The notes under the pieces were generated by a model, which saw nothing but the letters and a program-made list of their open reading frames with translations, was not told the origin of the DNA and did no database searches. A DNA stretch of 64,000 nucleotides, from positions 1 to 64,000 of the forward strand of contig JAPPJO010000031.1 in NCBI GenBank assembly GCA_028820325.1. The letters are read 5' to 3'. This DNA comes from Gammaproteobacteria bacterium (lineage in GTDB: Bacteria; Gemmatimonadota; Gemmatimonadetes; Longimicrobiales; Gaopeijiaceae). The position numbers were made by a program, and so were the translations under genes. Of this stretch, positions 43,437-53,320 are shown in pieces (the first letter of the stretch is position 1; each line of letters opens with the position of its first letter).

Positions 43437-44927
43437 TCATGCGGCGTCGGCGATCCGCCGCGCCCGATATCCGCCTTCCCGTCGGGCGCGCGCCTGCAAC
43501 ACGCCGAAGATCACCATGAGGACGGCGCAAAGCGGCACCAGGTAACGGAAGGAGATGCGTCCCCCGAAGTTGTCCGCCGGACCGAGGATCGCCTGCGCAT
43601 CCCCGGTGAGGCCTTCACCCGCCCCGGAGTCGATGATCTGCCGGAGCGCGTTGGCGGTGGCGGGGGAGGGCAGGGCGCCCGCCGCCTGGTATTCGTCCAC
43701 CACCTCGACAGCCGCTGCGCGCGCGGCGCTCGCGTCCGGTCCCGGCACGGTCGCCAGCTCGCCCTCGGCGCGCTCGAACAGCGCCACCACCTCCGCCACC
43801 GGAAGCTGGTCGTGGGCGTACACGTCGGCGACGCGGCCCATCTGGGGCGCGGTCACCAGCCCGGTCGTCGCCATCCCCACCGCACCCATCAGCCCGAGCC
43901 CGAGCGCGCCGCTCTTCGGCACCCGCTCCGAGACCACGCCCAGCATGGTGGGCCAGATGTAGCAGATGCCCACGGCGAAGATCGTCGCGGTGAGGAACAC
44001 CGCCGCCGTCCCGGACGCGTAGCTGAAGGCGAGCAGCCCGACGCCGGAGAGGGCCGCCGACACCAGCAGCAGGCCCGGCGGCGAGAGCCGGTGGACCACC
44101 GTCCCGGCCCGGTGGCGCAGCACCGCCATCAGCCCGTTGATCCATACCAGCACCAGGATGCCGGGAATGCCGCCCGCTTCCAGCACCGCCGGGACCCAGC
44201 GGGTGGGCCCGATCTCGATGGAAGCGGTCATCGTCATCGCGAACAGCATGAGCAGCATGAACGGCGTGGTGAGCGCGGCGCGGAACATCTCCCCTACCGA
44301 CACGCCCGCCTGCACCCCTTCCGTGGGCGGGAACCGTTCCCGCAGCAGCATGTGGCCGTAGATCAGGGTCGGGATGACGATCAGCGCAATCTTTACCCGC
44401 CACTCCCCCAGGGCCTCCAGTCCCGCCGACGAAGCCGCCAGTTGATCGAGCCCGAACGCGGCCAGTCCGCCCAGCACGATCCCGCCGGGGAACCAGACGT
44501 GGAAGTTGTTCAGCTTGACGGTCTTGTCGCCGGGGTAGAGAGCCGCCACCAGGGGGTTGCACGCGGCTTCCACCAGCCCGTTCCCCATGGAGATGATCAG
44601 TGCGCCGGTGAAGAGGTACGCGAAGCTCCCCCCGAGCATCAGCGTAATTGTGCCGATGAGGTGCGCCGCGAACGCCGTGCGCAGCAGGGTTCGGAAGCCC
44701 AGGGTGTCGGCCAGCGGCGCGAAGACCACCTGGGAGAGCGCGAACCCCCACAGCGCGGCGCCTCCGATCCAGCCCACCTGCTCGTTGGTGAGCACGAACT
44801 CGTTCTTGAGGTCGAGCATGACGGCGCCCACGGTCGCGAACGCAACCGATGTCGCGATGAGGGCGACGCAACTGCCCCGGAAGAGGCGTCCGGCGTTGGC
44901 GGATGGTTGGTCGTCGGAACGGGCCAT
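43437..44927 (-). CDS. MFS transporter, probable sugar permease
   Basis: The product has 496 residues from ATG 44927. Roughly twelve membrane segments are visible, with NEQVGWIGGAALWGFALSQV and the loop GFRTLLRTAFAAHLIG in the N-terminal half. About 90 hydrophilic residues (from YAHDQLPVAEVVALFERAE to GPADNFGGRISFR) interrupt the chain before the last helix, which is unusual. It lies 26 bases after the GMC partner gene and seven before a Gfo/Idh gene, suggesting uptake of the oxidised sugar product. Confidence 0.85.
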   Translation of the reverse strand: MARSDDQPSANAGRLFRGSCVALIATSVAFATVGAVMLDLKNEFVLTNEQVGWIGGAALWGFALSQVVFAPLADTLGFRTLLRTAFAAHLIGTITLMLGGSFAYLFTGALIISMGNGLVEAACNPLVAALYPGDKTVKLNNFHVWFPGGIVLGGLAAFGLDQLAASSAGLEALGEWRVKIALIVIPTLIYGHMLLRERFPPTEGVQAGVSVGEMFRAALTTPFMLLMLFAMTMTASIEIGPTRWVPAVLEAGGIPGILVLVWINGLMAVLRHRAGTVVHRLSPPGLLLVSAALSGVGLLAFSYASGTAAVFLTATIFAVGICYIWPTMLGVVSERVPKSGALGLGLMGAVGMATTGLVTAPQMGRVADVYAHDQLPVAEVVALFERAEGELATVPGPDASAARAAAVEVVDEYQAAGALPSPATANALRQIIDSGAGEGLTGDAQAILGPADNFGGRISFRYLVPLCAVLMVIFGVLQARARREGGYRARRIADAA

Positions 44928-44953
44928 GGCGTGATTCAGGTTGAGGGGGCCGG

Positions 44954-45799
44954 TCAGGCGAGCCCGATGTGGCGGAGCACCTCGGGCGGCGGCGGATCCC
45001 ATTGGGTAAGGGGGGTATTGCCGATGTACTGGAGGTCGTCCATGCCCTCGGCCGTGGTCCAGAAGGCGGTGAGGGTCAGGTAGCGCACCCGGTCGAAGAA
45101 GAGGGAAGCGGCCTCGAACGGCCCGCCTTCCGCCCGTTCGGGATCGCAGATATCGTCGCAGATGGCGCGCTGCTGCGCGGGTGCGAGATCGCGGAAGCGC
45201 ACGCTTGCGGACGGGGCGCCGTTGCCGAAACGCGTGTGGGCTTCGCGGTCGAGCCACACCAGCCCGCCCCGCATCAGCACGCCGCCCTCCTGGAGGGCCT
45301 CGTAGGGCGCGCTCACCCACTCGTCGATGAAGTCGTGGGCGCCGACCTCGCTCGCGGAGGGAGAGCGGTCGTCGGCGGGCAGGATCACGTCGCACAGCGC
45401 GGCCAGCGATTCGAGTTCGTCGGACTCCAGTGTCCGCTCCCACGGCACCACGGGGGAGAGCAGGTCGGGATCCCAGAGGTCGCCGCGCGCGTTGGGGTTG
45501 GTGACCTGGCCGGGGGGCGCGCCGGCGGGGATGCCGGGAACTCCCGCGGATGCGCCTGCGGCCCCGGCTTCGTCGCCAGCTCCGGGACCGCACGATGCAA
45601 GACCGGGCGCGGCGGCGGCCAGCGCCATCACCTTGAGGGCGTGGCGGCGGTCCATTGCGAGGGTGCCGGTGGCCACGGGGCCGTCCTGGCTGTGCTTCGG
45701 CGGCGCCGCGGGCGAAGAGGGCTCGGCAGAGTGTGCCGTCCCCGCCATCGGCAGGGTCCGTTCGTGCTGCCCCCCGGGCTTCGTGCGCTCTTCGCTCAT
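44954..45799 (-). CDS. Gluconate 2-dehydrogenase subunit 3 family protein (glucoside 3-dehydrogenase small subunit type)
   Basis: The product has 281 residues from ATG 45799, which shares its A with the GMC stop (TGATG). A Tat-like signal lies near residues 48-72 (MDRRHALKVMALAAAAPGLA, then SCGP), giving a possible lipoprotein. The domain shows LAALCDVILPADDRSPSASE, VGAHDFIDEW and the C-terminal YIGNTPLTQWDPPPPEVL. This family is the partner of GMC catalytic subunits in membrane-bound sugar dehydrogenases. Confidence 0.85.
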   Translation of the reverse strand: MSEERTKPGGQHERTLPMAGTAHSAEPSSPAAPPKHSQDGPVATGTLAMDRRHALKVMALAAAAPGLASCGPGAGDEAGAAGASAGVPGIPAGAPPGQVTNPNARGDLWDPDLLSPVVPWERTLESDELESLAALCDVILPADDRSPSASEVGAHDFIDEWVSAPYEALQEGGVLMRGGLVWLDREAHTRFGNGAPSASVRFRDLAPAQQRAICDDICDPERAEGGPFEAASLFFDRVRYLTLTAFWTTAEGMDDLQYIGNTPLTQWDPPPPEVLRHIGLA

Positions 45800-47580
45800 C
45801 ACAGGCTCCGGGTTCGCAACTGTTCCACGATGTAGTCCGACGCGCGCCAGGCCAGCGCCAGGATCGACAGGGTCGGGTTCTTGTCCGCGTTCGACACGAA
45901 GCAGCCTCCATCGGTCACGAACAGGTTGTCGACCTCCCACGACCGGCAGAACTGGTTGAGCACCGAGGTGCGCGGGTCGTCGCCCATCATCGCGCCCCCC
46001 ACTTCGTGGATGATGACGCCGGGGGCGGCGATCGCGCGCGCTCCGTCGTCGTGGACGTCGCTGGTGACCCGGCCGCCCATCGCCTGGATGATGTCGGCGA
46101 AGGTGTGCTGCATGTGCCGGGCCTGGTTCAGCTCGTGCGAGGACCACTTCCAGTTGAACCTGAGGGTCGGGATGCCCCATCGGTCCACGCCTTCGGGATC
46201 GATCTCGCAGAAGGAATCCTCGTTGGGGATCATCTCGCCGCGCCCGTCGAACCAGAGGAACGAGCCGTAGTAGCGGCGGCACTCGTCCTTCAGCCGCTGG
46301 CCGTAGCTGCCCCCGGTGAGCTCCGCGAGTCCGCCCATGAAGCCGAAGCCGGGCATGCGCCGCCCCCCGCCGAACTCGATGTGATACCCGCGCGCGAAAT
46401 CGAGCTGGCCCCGTGCCTGCTCCTGGTAGAGCCACCAGGGCATGTACAGGTGCATCGCCGAGGCGCCGTCCGCGTTGTGCGGGGGCATGTTCTCAAGGGC
46501 GGGAATCTGGCCGCCGACGCCCGCGCCGACGGTGTCCATGATGTACTTGCCGACCAGACCGCTGCCGTTGCCCAGCCCGTCCGGATGAAGCGAGCTCTTC
46601 GAGTTGAGGAGGATGCGCGCCGACTCGCAGGCGCTGGCGGCCAGCACCACCACTCGGGCGCCGGCATATTCGTCGAGGCGTGTGTTCCTGTCGATGTAGT
46701 GCACCCCGGTCGCCTGCCCGCGCGCGTCGATGGTGACCTCGCGCACCATGGCGTCGGTGATGATGTCCAGGTTGCCGGTAGCCAGGGCGGGGGGCAGCAG
46801 CACGGTCGGCGTCTGGAAGTTGGCCTTGATGGAGCAGCCGCGGCCGCAGGGGGTCGCGTAGAAGCACGCGGCGCGCGCCGCCATTGATTCCTCGGTCACC
46901 CGCTGCGCCAGCGCGTTGCCGGGCCAGAGCGTGCGCGCGATGCGGGCGGCGTCGAGACGCCGGGTGAGGATCGCGAGGTGCGCGGGAATGACGGGGATGC
47001 CCAGGTCACCGCAGTGGTGCCGGGTCAGCAGCTCCTCGGCGCGGGGCGCCGGAGGCGGGAGCAGCACGCCCGGGGAGGAGTTCGGGGTGTTCTCCAGTCC
47101 CTCGTTCGAGCCGTAGACGCCGATCAGGGCCTCGGTCTTGTCGTACCAGGGCGCGAGATCGTCGTAGGAGAGCGGCCAGTCGAAGCCCAGCCCGTCGCGG
47201 GAGTACGGCTTGAAGTCGTACTCGCCCATGCGCAGCGAGATGCGGCCCCAGTGGTTGGTGCGCCCGCCCAGCATGCGCGCGCGCCACCAGCGGAAGTCGG
47301 TACCCTCCGCGCTCGAGTAGGGCTCGCCCGGCACCTCCCAGCCCCCGTCGACGGTCGCGTCGTAGAAGCCGAAGGGCTTGTGGCGGGTGCCGCCCCCGCG
47401 CAGGGGCGCATCGCGCGGAAGGTGGAACATGGGGGTCTCGGCGACCGGGTCGTAGTGCCGGCCCGCCTCGAGCATCAGCACCCTGAGCCCGGAGCAGGCG
47501 AGCACGTAGGCGGTCATGCCGCCCCCGGCGCCCGAGCCCACCACGATGGCGTCGTAGCCGTCCTGGGTGCGTGGCTTCAC
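45799..47580 (-). CDS. GMC family FAD oxidoreductase, catalytic subunit
   Basis: The protein has 593 residues. The FAD motif is YDAIVVGSGAGGGMTAYVLA at the N-terminus; YATPCGRGCSIKANFQTP, HEVGGAMMGDDPRTS and VTDGGCFVSNADKNPTLSI are typical of the gluconate/glucoside dehydrogenase branch. It has no signal of its own and would be co-exported with its Tat-bearing small subunit. In glucoside 3-dehydrogenases this pair oxidises the C3 hydroxyl of sugars; a cytochrome c subunit is not encoded nearby. Confidence 0.9.
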   Translation of the reverse strand: MKPRTQDGYDAIVVGSGAGGGMTAYVLACSGLRVLMLEAGRHYDPVAETPMFHLPRDAPLRGGGTRHKPFGFYDATVDGGWEVPGEPYSSAEGTDFRWWRARMLGGRTNHWGRISLRMGEYDFKPYSRDGLGFDWPLSYDDLAPWYDKTEALIGVYGSNEGLENTPNSSPGVLLPPPAPRAEELLTRHHCGDLGIPVIPAHLAILTRRLDAARIARTLWPGNALAQRVTEESMAARAACFYATPCGRGCSIKANFQTPTVLLPPALATGNLDIITDAMVREVTIDARGQATGVHYIDRNTRLDEYAGARVVVLAASACESARILLNSKSSLHPDGLGNGSGLVGKYIMDTVGAGVGGQIPALENMPPHNADGASAMHLYMPWWLYQEQARGQLDFARGYHIEFGGGRRMPGFGFMGGLAELTGGSYGQRLKDECRRYYGSFLWFDGRGEMIPNEDSFCEIDPEGVDRWGIPTLRFNWKWSSHELNQARHMQHTFADIIQAMGGRVTSDVHDDGARAIAAPGVIIHEVGGAMMGDDPRTSVLNQFCRSWEVDNLFVTDGGCFVSNADKNPTLSILALAWRASDYIVEQLRTRSL

Positions 47581-48599
47581 GCCGCGTGATCCTCCATGCC
47601 CGCGGGCACCATGGCGGCGAGCGCCCGGTAGCTGGCGCGCACGCTCTCGATCGGGTCGCCGGGATGGTCGTGTTCCACGTACTGGTGGAGCAGCCCCAGT
47701 TCGCCGGCGCGCGCCAGCACGGGGCGGAAGTCGATCACTCCCGCGCCCACGTCGGCCATCTCGCCCGCGGCGGTACGATCCTTCACGTGGACGCTGGTCA
47801 CCCGGCCCGGGCGCGCGTTCAGGTCAGCCATGGGGTCGGCGCCGCCGTGCACCGTCCAGAAGATGTCCATCTGCCAGTCGACCAGCTCCGGGTCGGTGCG
47901 GTCCAGCAGCAGGTCGATGGGGCGCACCCCGTCCGCGCCCGAGCGCATCTCCCAGTCGTGATTGTGGTAGCCGAAGCGGAGGCCGGCGGCGCGGGCGGCG
48001 TCACCCGCCCGGTTGAAATCGTCCGCGACCCGCCGCAGCGCCTCCCCGTCGCGCTCGGCGACCGGGAGGGCCGGCACCACCACCAGGCTCTGGCCGAGTG
48101 CGACGGCGGCCTCCAGGGTCGCCTCCCAACTGCCCCGCACCTCCTCCACCGAGTGGTGGCTCGAGGTGGCCGCCAGCCCCACCGCGTCCAGCCGGGCCTT
48201 CATCTCCCGCGCAGACATCCCGTAGAGGCCCGCCAGCTCGACTTCCTCGTAGCCGATCGCGGCGATCGCGGCGAGGGTGCCGTCCGGGTCGCTCGTCATC
48301 ACCGAGCGCACCGTGTATAGCTGCACCCCGATCGCGCTGGGTGCGCGGGACCCACGCCCGTCTCGAAGCTCTTCCCGGACCAACCCTGACGTAACGTAAG
48401 GGTTGCTTCGGCCGTCCGAAGGCCAGGCCCGCGTCTCCGCGAGCCCGCCCACAACCACCGCCGCGCCGGGGAGCGCCCCCAGGAAGCTCCGCCGGTCCAT
48501 GCCGCTGCCCGGGCCCTCCCGGCCATGCCGCTGCGCGGCCGCGCTCATCGGTCCTGAATCCCCGCGCCGATCCCTGCTCCCCGCGCTCGCCCCGCTCAC
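47577..48599 (-). CDS. Exported TIM-barrel sugar isomerase/epimerase-like protein
   Basis: The product has about 340 residues from GTG 48599, which overlaps the M20 stop (GTGA); ATG 48548 or 48500 are alternatives. MDRRSFLGALPGAAVVVGGL is a Tat-type signal. The barrel has the metal-ligand motifs GYEEVELAGLYG, LRFGYHNHDWEM, DPELVDWQMDIFW and VTSVHVKDR. Exported members of this family work with Gfo/Idh and DUF1080 proteins on 3-keto-sugar intermediates. Confidence 0.85.
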   Translation of the reverse strand: MSGASAGSRDRRGDSGPMSAAAQRHGREGPGSGMDRRSFLGALPGAAVVVGGLAETRAWPSDGRSNPYVTSGLVREELRDGRGSRAPSAIGVQLYTVRSVMTSDPDGTLAAIAAIGYEEVELAGLYGMSAREMKARLDAVGLAATSSHHSVEEVRGSWEATLEAAVALGQSLVVVPALPVAERDGEALRRVADDFNRAGDAARAAGLRFGYHNHDWEMRSGADGVRPIDLLLDRTDPELVDWQMDIFWTVHGGADPMADLNARPGRVTSVHVKDRTAAGEMADVGAGVIDFRPVLARAGELGLLHQYVEHDHPGDPIESVRASYRALAAMVPAGMEDHAA

Positions 48600-50179
48600 G
48601 AGACCCCCCTCGGCATGGTCAGCAGCGCGGCGTAGAGATCGATCGCATACCACAGGTTGGCGATGCGCAGGTTCTCGTCGGGCGCGTGCTGGTTGTTGTC
48701 GTGATTGGCGATGGGCACGTTGATGGCGGGCTTGCCCGCGACGTCGGTGAACAGGTAGAGGGGCAGCGTCCCGCCCATCCCCGGAGCCAGCACCAGCGAC
48801 CCGGGCCCGAAGGCGCGATCCGCGGCGTCGGAAGTCGCCGCGATGATCTCCTGCACGAACGGGTTGGCCATCTCCGTCCGCGATGCCGGCGATCCCCCGC
48901 CTCCGGTGACCTTGGCGATGCGCGGGTAGCGCAGCCGGGTCTCCATGTCCGGATCCTCGGACACCACGTGGAAGCCCTGCCCCTCGATGTGGTCCACGAT
49001 CAGCTGCCGCAGGTGGCCGGCGTCGTTCCCCTGCACCAGCCGGATGCCGAGCGCCGCCACCGCGGTGTTGGGGATGATGTTGCGGGCCAGAGCCCCGGTG
49101 TTGCCGCTGGTGATGCCGCGCACGTTCAGCGCCGGCACCAGGAGCCGCTCGGGCAGCGTCTCGGGCTCGCCCTCCGTCCAGACCAGCCCCAGTTCCCGCT
49201 TCAGCTCAGCTTCGATATCGGGCATGTTCTCGAGCGCGGCGCGTTCCTCCGAACCGATGGGATCGGTGGTGTCGTACCAGCCCTCGACCAGCACCCGTCC
49301 TTCTTCGTCCTTCATCGAAGCCAGCAGGTGCGCCAGGATGTTGCCGGTGTCCGGGGCCCAGTTGCCGTAGTGCCCGGAATGCAGGTTGCGGCTGGCGCCG
49401 TATACCGTGACCTCCATTCCCATGGCCCCGCGCACCCCGAAGGTCAGCTGCGGGCGTCCGCTCTGGTGCACCGGCCCGTCGAAGAAGAGCCAGATGTCCA
49501 CCTCGTCCAGCGCCTCGGCCCGCATCTCCATGTACCGCCCCAGGTTGCGCGAACCCACCTCCTCCTCGCCGTCGAAGAGGAAGACGAGGTTGGAGGTGGG
49601 CGAGATGCCCGCTTCGCGAAAGGCATGCAGGACGGGGAGCACCGCGGCGATGGGCGCCTTGTCGTCCCCTGCCGAGCGCGCGTAGATGCGCCACTCCGGG
49701 TCTACCGCGTCACCGGCTGCGGGGAAGGGGATGGGTGCGCCTCCGGCCTCCATCGACGCGGAGTAGAGCGTCGGCTCGAAGGGGGGATGAGTCCAGTTCG
49801 ACGGGTCGACGGGCTGGCCGTCGTAGTGCACGTAGATGCCGAGGGTGCGAGTCGCGCCGGGGACCATGAGCCGACCGTAGACGGCGGGCGCCACGCCGTC
49901 GATGGAGAGCAGCTCGGACTCGGCCCCGGCCTCGCGCAGCAGGTCGCGGATGTAGATGGCGGCGCGGGTCACGTCCTCGATGTCGCGCGCGCGGTTCGGG
50001 TAGGTCAGCAGCTCGCGGAAGTCGTCGAGCAGCTCGGCCTCGCGAGCCTGCCGCCAGGCGCGCGCCACGTCGGTGCCGGACTGCGCTTGCGACGGAGCCG
50101 CACTCAGCGAAACCGCCGCCAGCAGCGCCGCCGCTCCAGCCCCGGATGCCCATCCACGCGGCCGAATCCCGGCCATCAT
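48596..50179 (-). CDS. Secreted M20-family peptidase/amidohydrolase
   Basis: The product has 527 residues from ATG 50179, overlapping the DUF1080 stop by four bases. The signal peptide is about residues 1-33 (AALLAAVSLSAAPSQAQ). Metal and catalytic motifs are LGIYVHYDGQPVD, YARSAGDDKAPIAAVLPVL and FLFDGEEEVGSRNLG, with the dimerisation segment ASRNLHSGHYGNWAPDTGNI. It hydrolyses peptides or N-acyl amides. Its place inside a sugar operon suggests deacylation of N-acyl sugars or peptide-linked substrates, but this is inference. Confidence 0.87.
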   Translation of the reverse strand: MMAGIRPRGWASGAGAAALLAAVSLSAAPSQAQSGTDVARAWRQAREAELLDDFRELLTYPNRARDIEDVTRAAIYIRDLLREAGAESELLSIDGVAPAVYGRLMVPGATRTLGIYVHYDGQPVDPSNWTHPPFEPTLYSASMEAGGAPIPFPAAGDAVDPEWRIYARSAGDDKAPIAAVLPVLHAFREAGISPTSNLVFLFDGEEEVGSRNLGRYMEMRAEALDEVDIWLFFDGPVHQSGRPQLTFGVRGAMGMEVTVYGASRNLHSGHYGNWAPDTGNILAHLLASMKDEEGRVLVEGWYDTTDPIGSEERAALENMPDIEAELKRELGLVWTEGEPETLPERLLVPALNVRGITSGNTGALARNIIPNTAVAALGIRLVQGNDAGHLRQLIVDHIEGQGFHVVSEDPDMETRLRYPRIAKVTGGGGSPASRTEMANPFVQEIIAATSDAADRAFGPGSLVLAPGMGGTLPLYLFTDVAGKPAINVPIANHDNNQHAPDENLRIANLWYAIDLYAALLTMPRGVS

Positions 50180-50907
50180 CGAATCTCCCGCAGCTTGATG
50201 TTGCGGAACCAGACCCGGTTCCCGTGATCCTGAAGGCCGATGTGCCCCCGGGCCGCCTGCCCGTATTCCGGCCACTCGACGAACTTGCTCGCGGCCACCT
50301 TCGCCTTCCAGTCGTCGCTGCCCAGCTCGTATTCCACCACCTTCTCGCCGTTGAGCCAGTGTTCGACGTGGTCTCCCCGCGCCAGAATCCGGACCTGGTT
50401 CCACTCCTCCGCCGGACGCACGATCCCCCGAGGAACACCGTGCAGAGCATAGTTGGCGCCCGCGCTGGTGAGCGGGCTGCGCCCGTCGGCGTGCCCCGCG
50501 TCGTCCAGCACCTGCAGCTCCGGCGCGCTGTGGAAGATCTCCTCGGCCCCCGCCGCCGCGCGGTAGAAGACGCCCGAGTTGCCGCCGGGCTCGACCTTCC
50601 ACTCGAGCGCCAGCTCGAAGTCCTCGAAGATGTCGTCGGTGATGATGGAGCGTCCTCCGCGCACGTGCGCCAGCGCGCCGTCCTCCACGACCCAGCCCCC
50701 CGTCATGGGCTCGCCGTCGTAGCGCCGCCAGCCATCGAGCGAACGCCCGTCGAAGAGCAGGCGCCACCCCGCCTCCCGTTCGGCTGCGGTGAGCGTGTTG
50801 TGCTCCTGCGCGCCGGAGAACCCGGGAGACACGGCGAGGCCCAGGAGGACCGCGCACAGGGAGGGGCGAAGCACCGCCCCACGCCATATTCTTGCCAAGG
50901 TTCTCAT
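50176..50907 (-). CDS. DUF1080 (3-keto-disaccharide hydrolase/lyase type) exported protein
   Basis: The product has 243 residues from ATG 50907, overlapping the Gfo/Idh stop by four bases. A signal ([18 protein letters not shown]) is followed by the concanavalin-like DUF1080 fold: [44 protein letters not shown], and the end [15 protein letters not shown]. Members hydrolyse or eliminate the glycosidic bond of 3-keto-glycosides, so it should act after the oxidoreductases of this operon. Confidence 0.9.
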   Translation of the reverse strand: MRTLARIWRGAVLRPSLCAVLLGLAVSPGFSGAQEHNTLTAAEREAGWRLLFDGRSLDGWRRYDGEPMTGGWVVEDGALAHVRGGRSIITDDIFEDFELALEWKVEPGGNSGVFYRAAAGAEEIFHSAPELQVLDDAGHADGRSPLTSAGANYALHGVPRGIVRPAEEWNQVRILARGDHVEHWLNGEKVVEYELGSDDWKAKVAASKFVEWPEYGQAARGHIGLQDHGNRVWFRNIKLREIR

Positions 50908-52391
50908 ATGCTCCATCCCTCCCGATACTCGCGCACCAGGTACTCGTTGGCCTTCTCGTGGTTGGTGACGCGCATGTTGGCCGCGTCGTATTCGATGCGC
51001 TCGCCCTGGCCCGCACGCAGCGCGACCAGCCCCAACAGCATCGTCTCGGTCAACGGCGCCGCGTACGAGAACGGGGAAACGGCCTCGCCGATTCCCTTGC
51101 AGGCGTTGGCCCAGTTCATCTCGTGGGTGCCCTCGACGCGCGCGTAGGTCGGCGGCACCGCGTCCGCTTCCTCCTGCAGCTCCGTGGGATAGACCCTGGG
51201 GTTGCGGCCGTAGGTCTCGTGCAGCAGCAGCCCGCGCTCGCCCACGAAAAGCACGCCGCCGCCGCGGTCGAGCGGCACGTCGTCCGGCAGCCACGGATGG
51301 CGCCTGGGCATCAGCCCGCCGTCGTACCAGTGCATGTCGACGGGGGGCAGGACGCCGCGACGGCCGAACTCGAAGTGCACCTTGGTGGCGACCGGATACG
51401 AGACCGGGTCGTCGGCGGGACCGCCCCAGGGGGTCGAGGTCGCCTCGATGGCGTGGGGAAGCCCGAGGTCGAGCGCCCAGAACGGATGGTCGATCAGATG
51501 CGCTCCCATGTCGCCCAGCGCCCCCACCCCGAAGTCGACCCATCCGCGCCAGTGGAAGGGGTGGTACATCGGGTGGTACGCGACCTCGCGCGCGATCGGC
51601 CCCAGATACAGGTCCCAGTGGAGGTGCGCGGGCGCCCTGAAGTCGGCCCACAGCCCCGCCGCGACCGCTTCCTGCGCCGAGCCGGGCCACCACGAGCGGC
51701 CGGGGTCGGCAATGCTGGCGTCGTCCGGCAACGCCGCCGGGCGCGGGAGCCCCTGCATCCAGATGGGGCGGTTGGTCCACACATGGACCTCGCGCACCAC
51801 GCCGATGACTCCGGCCTGCACCCACTCGTTGATCAGGCGCGCCTCGTCGTTCGAGTGGCCCTGGTTGCCCATCTGGGTGACCACCCCGGTCGACTCCGCC
51901 AGCCGGCCGAGCTCGCGCGCCTCGTGCACCGACCAGGTCAGGGGCTTCTGCACATAGACGTGCTTGCCCGCCCGCATGGCGGCCCCGGCGATGACCGCGT
52001 GGGTGTGGTCGGGGGTCGCGACCAGCACCGCGTCGACCTCCTCCTGCTGCTCCAGCATGACGCGGAAGTCGGTGTACTTGCGCGCGGCGGCGTACTGCTC
52101 TTTCCAGCGCACGCCGGGTTCGCGCGGGTTCCCGTCGCGGTCGACCGAGCGCTCCTCGACCTTGTTCTCCACCAGCCGATGATCGACGTCGCACACTGCG
52201 ACGATGCGCTCGCTGCCGAGCTCCTGGGCGTTCTCGGCGCCCATTCCGCCCGCGCCCACGATGGCGATCGCCAGAGTGTCGCTGGGCGCCTGGTATCCGG
52301 GGCCGCCCAGCACGTGGCGGGGCACCACCGTCGCGCCCATCGCCAGAGCGGCGCTCCCGGATACGAATTCCCTGCGCGTGATGTCGGTCAT
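50904..52391 (-). CDS. Tat-exported Gfo/Idh/MocA oxidoreductase
   Basis: The product has 495 residues from ATG 52391. [18 protein letters not shown] is a clear Tat signal. The NAD(P) motif is [30 protein letters not shown] and [18 protein letters not shown] are catalytic-domain motifs. Exported family members carry a tightly bound cofactor and oxidise C3 of glycosides. It is the first gene of the array; the DUF1080 gene overlaps its end. Confidence 0.9.
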   Translation of the reverse strand: MTDITRREFVSGSAALAMGATVVPRHVLGGPGYQAPSDTLAIAIVGAGGMGAENAQELGSERIVAVCDVDHRLVENKVEERSVDRDGNPREPGVRWKEQYAAARKYTDFRVMLEQQEEVDAVLVATPDHTHAVIAGAAMRAGKHVYVQKPLTWSVHEARELGRLAESTGVVTQMGNQGHSNDEARLINEWVQAGVIGVVREVHVWTNRPIWMQGLPRPAALPDDASIADPGRSWWPGSAQEAVAAGLWADFRAPAHLHWDLYLGPIAREVAYHPMYHPFHWRGWVDFGVGALGDMGAHLIDHPFWALDLGLPHAIEATSTPWGGPADDPVSYPVATKVHFEFGRRGVLPPVDMHWYDGGLMPRRHPWLPDDVPLDRGGGVLFVGERGLLLHETYGRNPRVYPTELQEEADAVPPTYARVEGTHEMNWANACKGIGEAVSPFSYAAPLTETMLLGLVALRAGQGERIEYDAANMRVTNHEKANEYLVREYREGWSI

Positions 52392-52598
52392 CGGGCCGCC
52401 TGTCGTCGCTGGGGTCTCAAATGTGGTCGAAGTATCGGAGTCGAACGCCGTCGCTCCGGCAAGATCGCGCAGCGGTCGCCGATCCGCCAACCCGACTGCC
52501 GGTGCGCCGCTTAGGCTGTCGGCGCCGGGACGATGTCCGGCTTGCCAATCCGGCGCTTCTCCCCGAGGATTCGCGGCAACACCCACGGGAGCCGACGC

Positions 52599-52763
52599 AT
52601 GAGCAGCCAGCCATCCGCAAAGGACTACCGGCGCATCGCGCGCGAGATCGCCAGCGACGCCAGCCCTGTCGGGATCGATGCGAAGAAGACGCACGTGATG
52701 ATCCTCTACAAGCTGGAGGAGATCGAGCGGCGACTCGCGGCTCTGGAGGCGCGCGCCAGGTGA
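52599..52763 (+). CDS. Small hypothetical protein upstream of DUF2203
   Basis: The product has 54 residues from ATG 52599 (GGGAG upstream). It is mostly helical and charged: [35 protein letters not shown]. The stop overlaps the GTG of the DUF2203 gene by four bases (GTGA). A coiled-coil-like C-terminus suggests dimerisation or binding to its neighbour. No family recognised. Confidence 0.65.
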   Translation: MSSQPSAKDYRRIAREIASDASPVGIDAKKTHVMILYKLEEIERRLAALEARAR

Positions 52764-53254
52764 AGTTCCCGCGCAAGGCCTTCACCCTGGCCGAGGCCAA
52801 CGCCCTCCTGCCCGCACTCGAGACCGTCCTGGCCGACCTCGCCCGTGCGCGCCAGGACCTGGAGCGCCACGTCGAGCAGCTCAAGATCCTCGAGGCTCTC
52901 TGGGGACGTCTAGTCATGGCGCCGACCAACCCGGATCACGCCGAGTTCCTCAAGCATCGCGAAGGCGTGGGACAGGCGGGTGCGCGCATCCGGCGCTGCG
53001 TTGAGGAGGAGATCCTGGGGAGAGGCATCCGGTTTCCGTCGGGAGGGCTGGAGCACGGCCTGCTCGACTTTCCGACCACGTTCGAGGGGCGGTGGGTCTA
53101 TCTGTGCTGGCGCCGCGGAGAGCCGCGCATCTCGCAGTGGCACGAAGTGGACGCAGGATTCTCCGGACGCCGCCCGATCCGCCCCGCGGAAGCCGCGCGC
53201 ATGGGTATCGAGGACGATCCCGGCGACGTCGATGACTCGATGCTGGATTTCTGA
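52760..53254 (+). CDS. DUF2203 family protein
   Basis: The product has 164 residues from GTG 52760. It starts [20 protein letters not shown], a helical DUF2203 hallmark, and has [20 protein letters not shown] and [27 protein letters not shown] near its end. The family is cytoplasmic and uncharacterised. It is coupled to the 54-residue gene before it, and a MATE gene follows 66 bases later. Confidence 0.85.
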   Translation: MKFPRKAFTLAEANALLPALETVLADLARARQDLERHVEQLKILEALWGRLVMAPTNPDHAEFLKHREGVGQAGARIRRCVEEEILGRGIRFPSGGLEHGLLDFPTTFEGRWVYLCWRRGEPRISQWHEVDAGFSGRRPIRPAEAARMGIEDDPGDVDDSMLDF

Positions 53255-53320
53255 GGGGCCGCTCCCGGTAGCCTCGCCCCGCATTCCACACCCGCCGCCG
53301 CGCGGATCCCGGGACTCCTC

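Noticed and set aside
44928..45911. Upstream extension of the MFS gene
   Set aside because: It is a shadow of the subunit-3 gene; the true N-terminus is at ATG 44927.
50908..52194. Upstream in-frame extension of the DUF1080 gene
   Set aside because: It runs through the oxidoreductase gene in another frame; the signal peptide starts at ATG 50907 with a four-base overlap.
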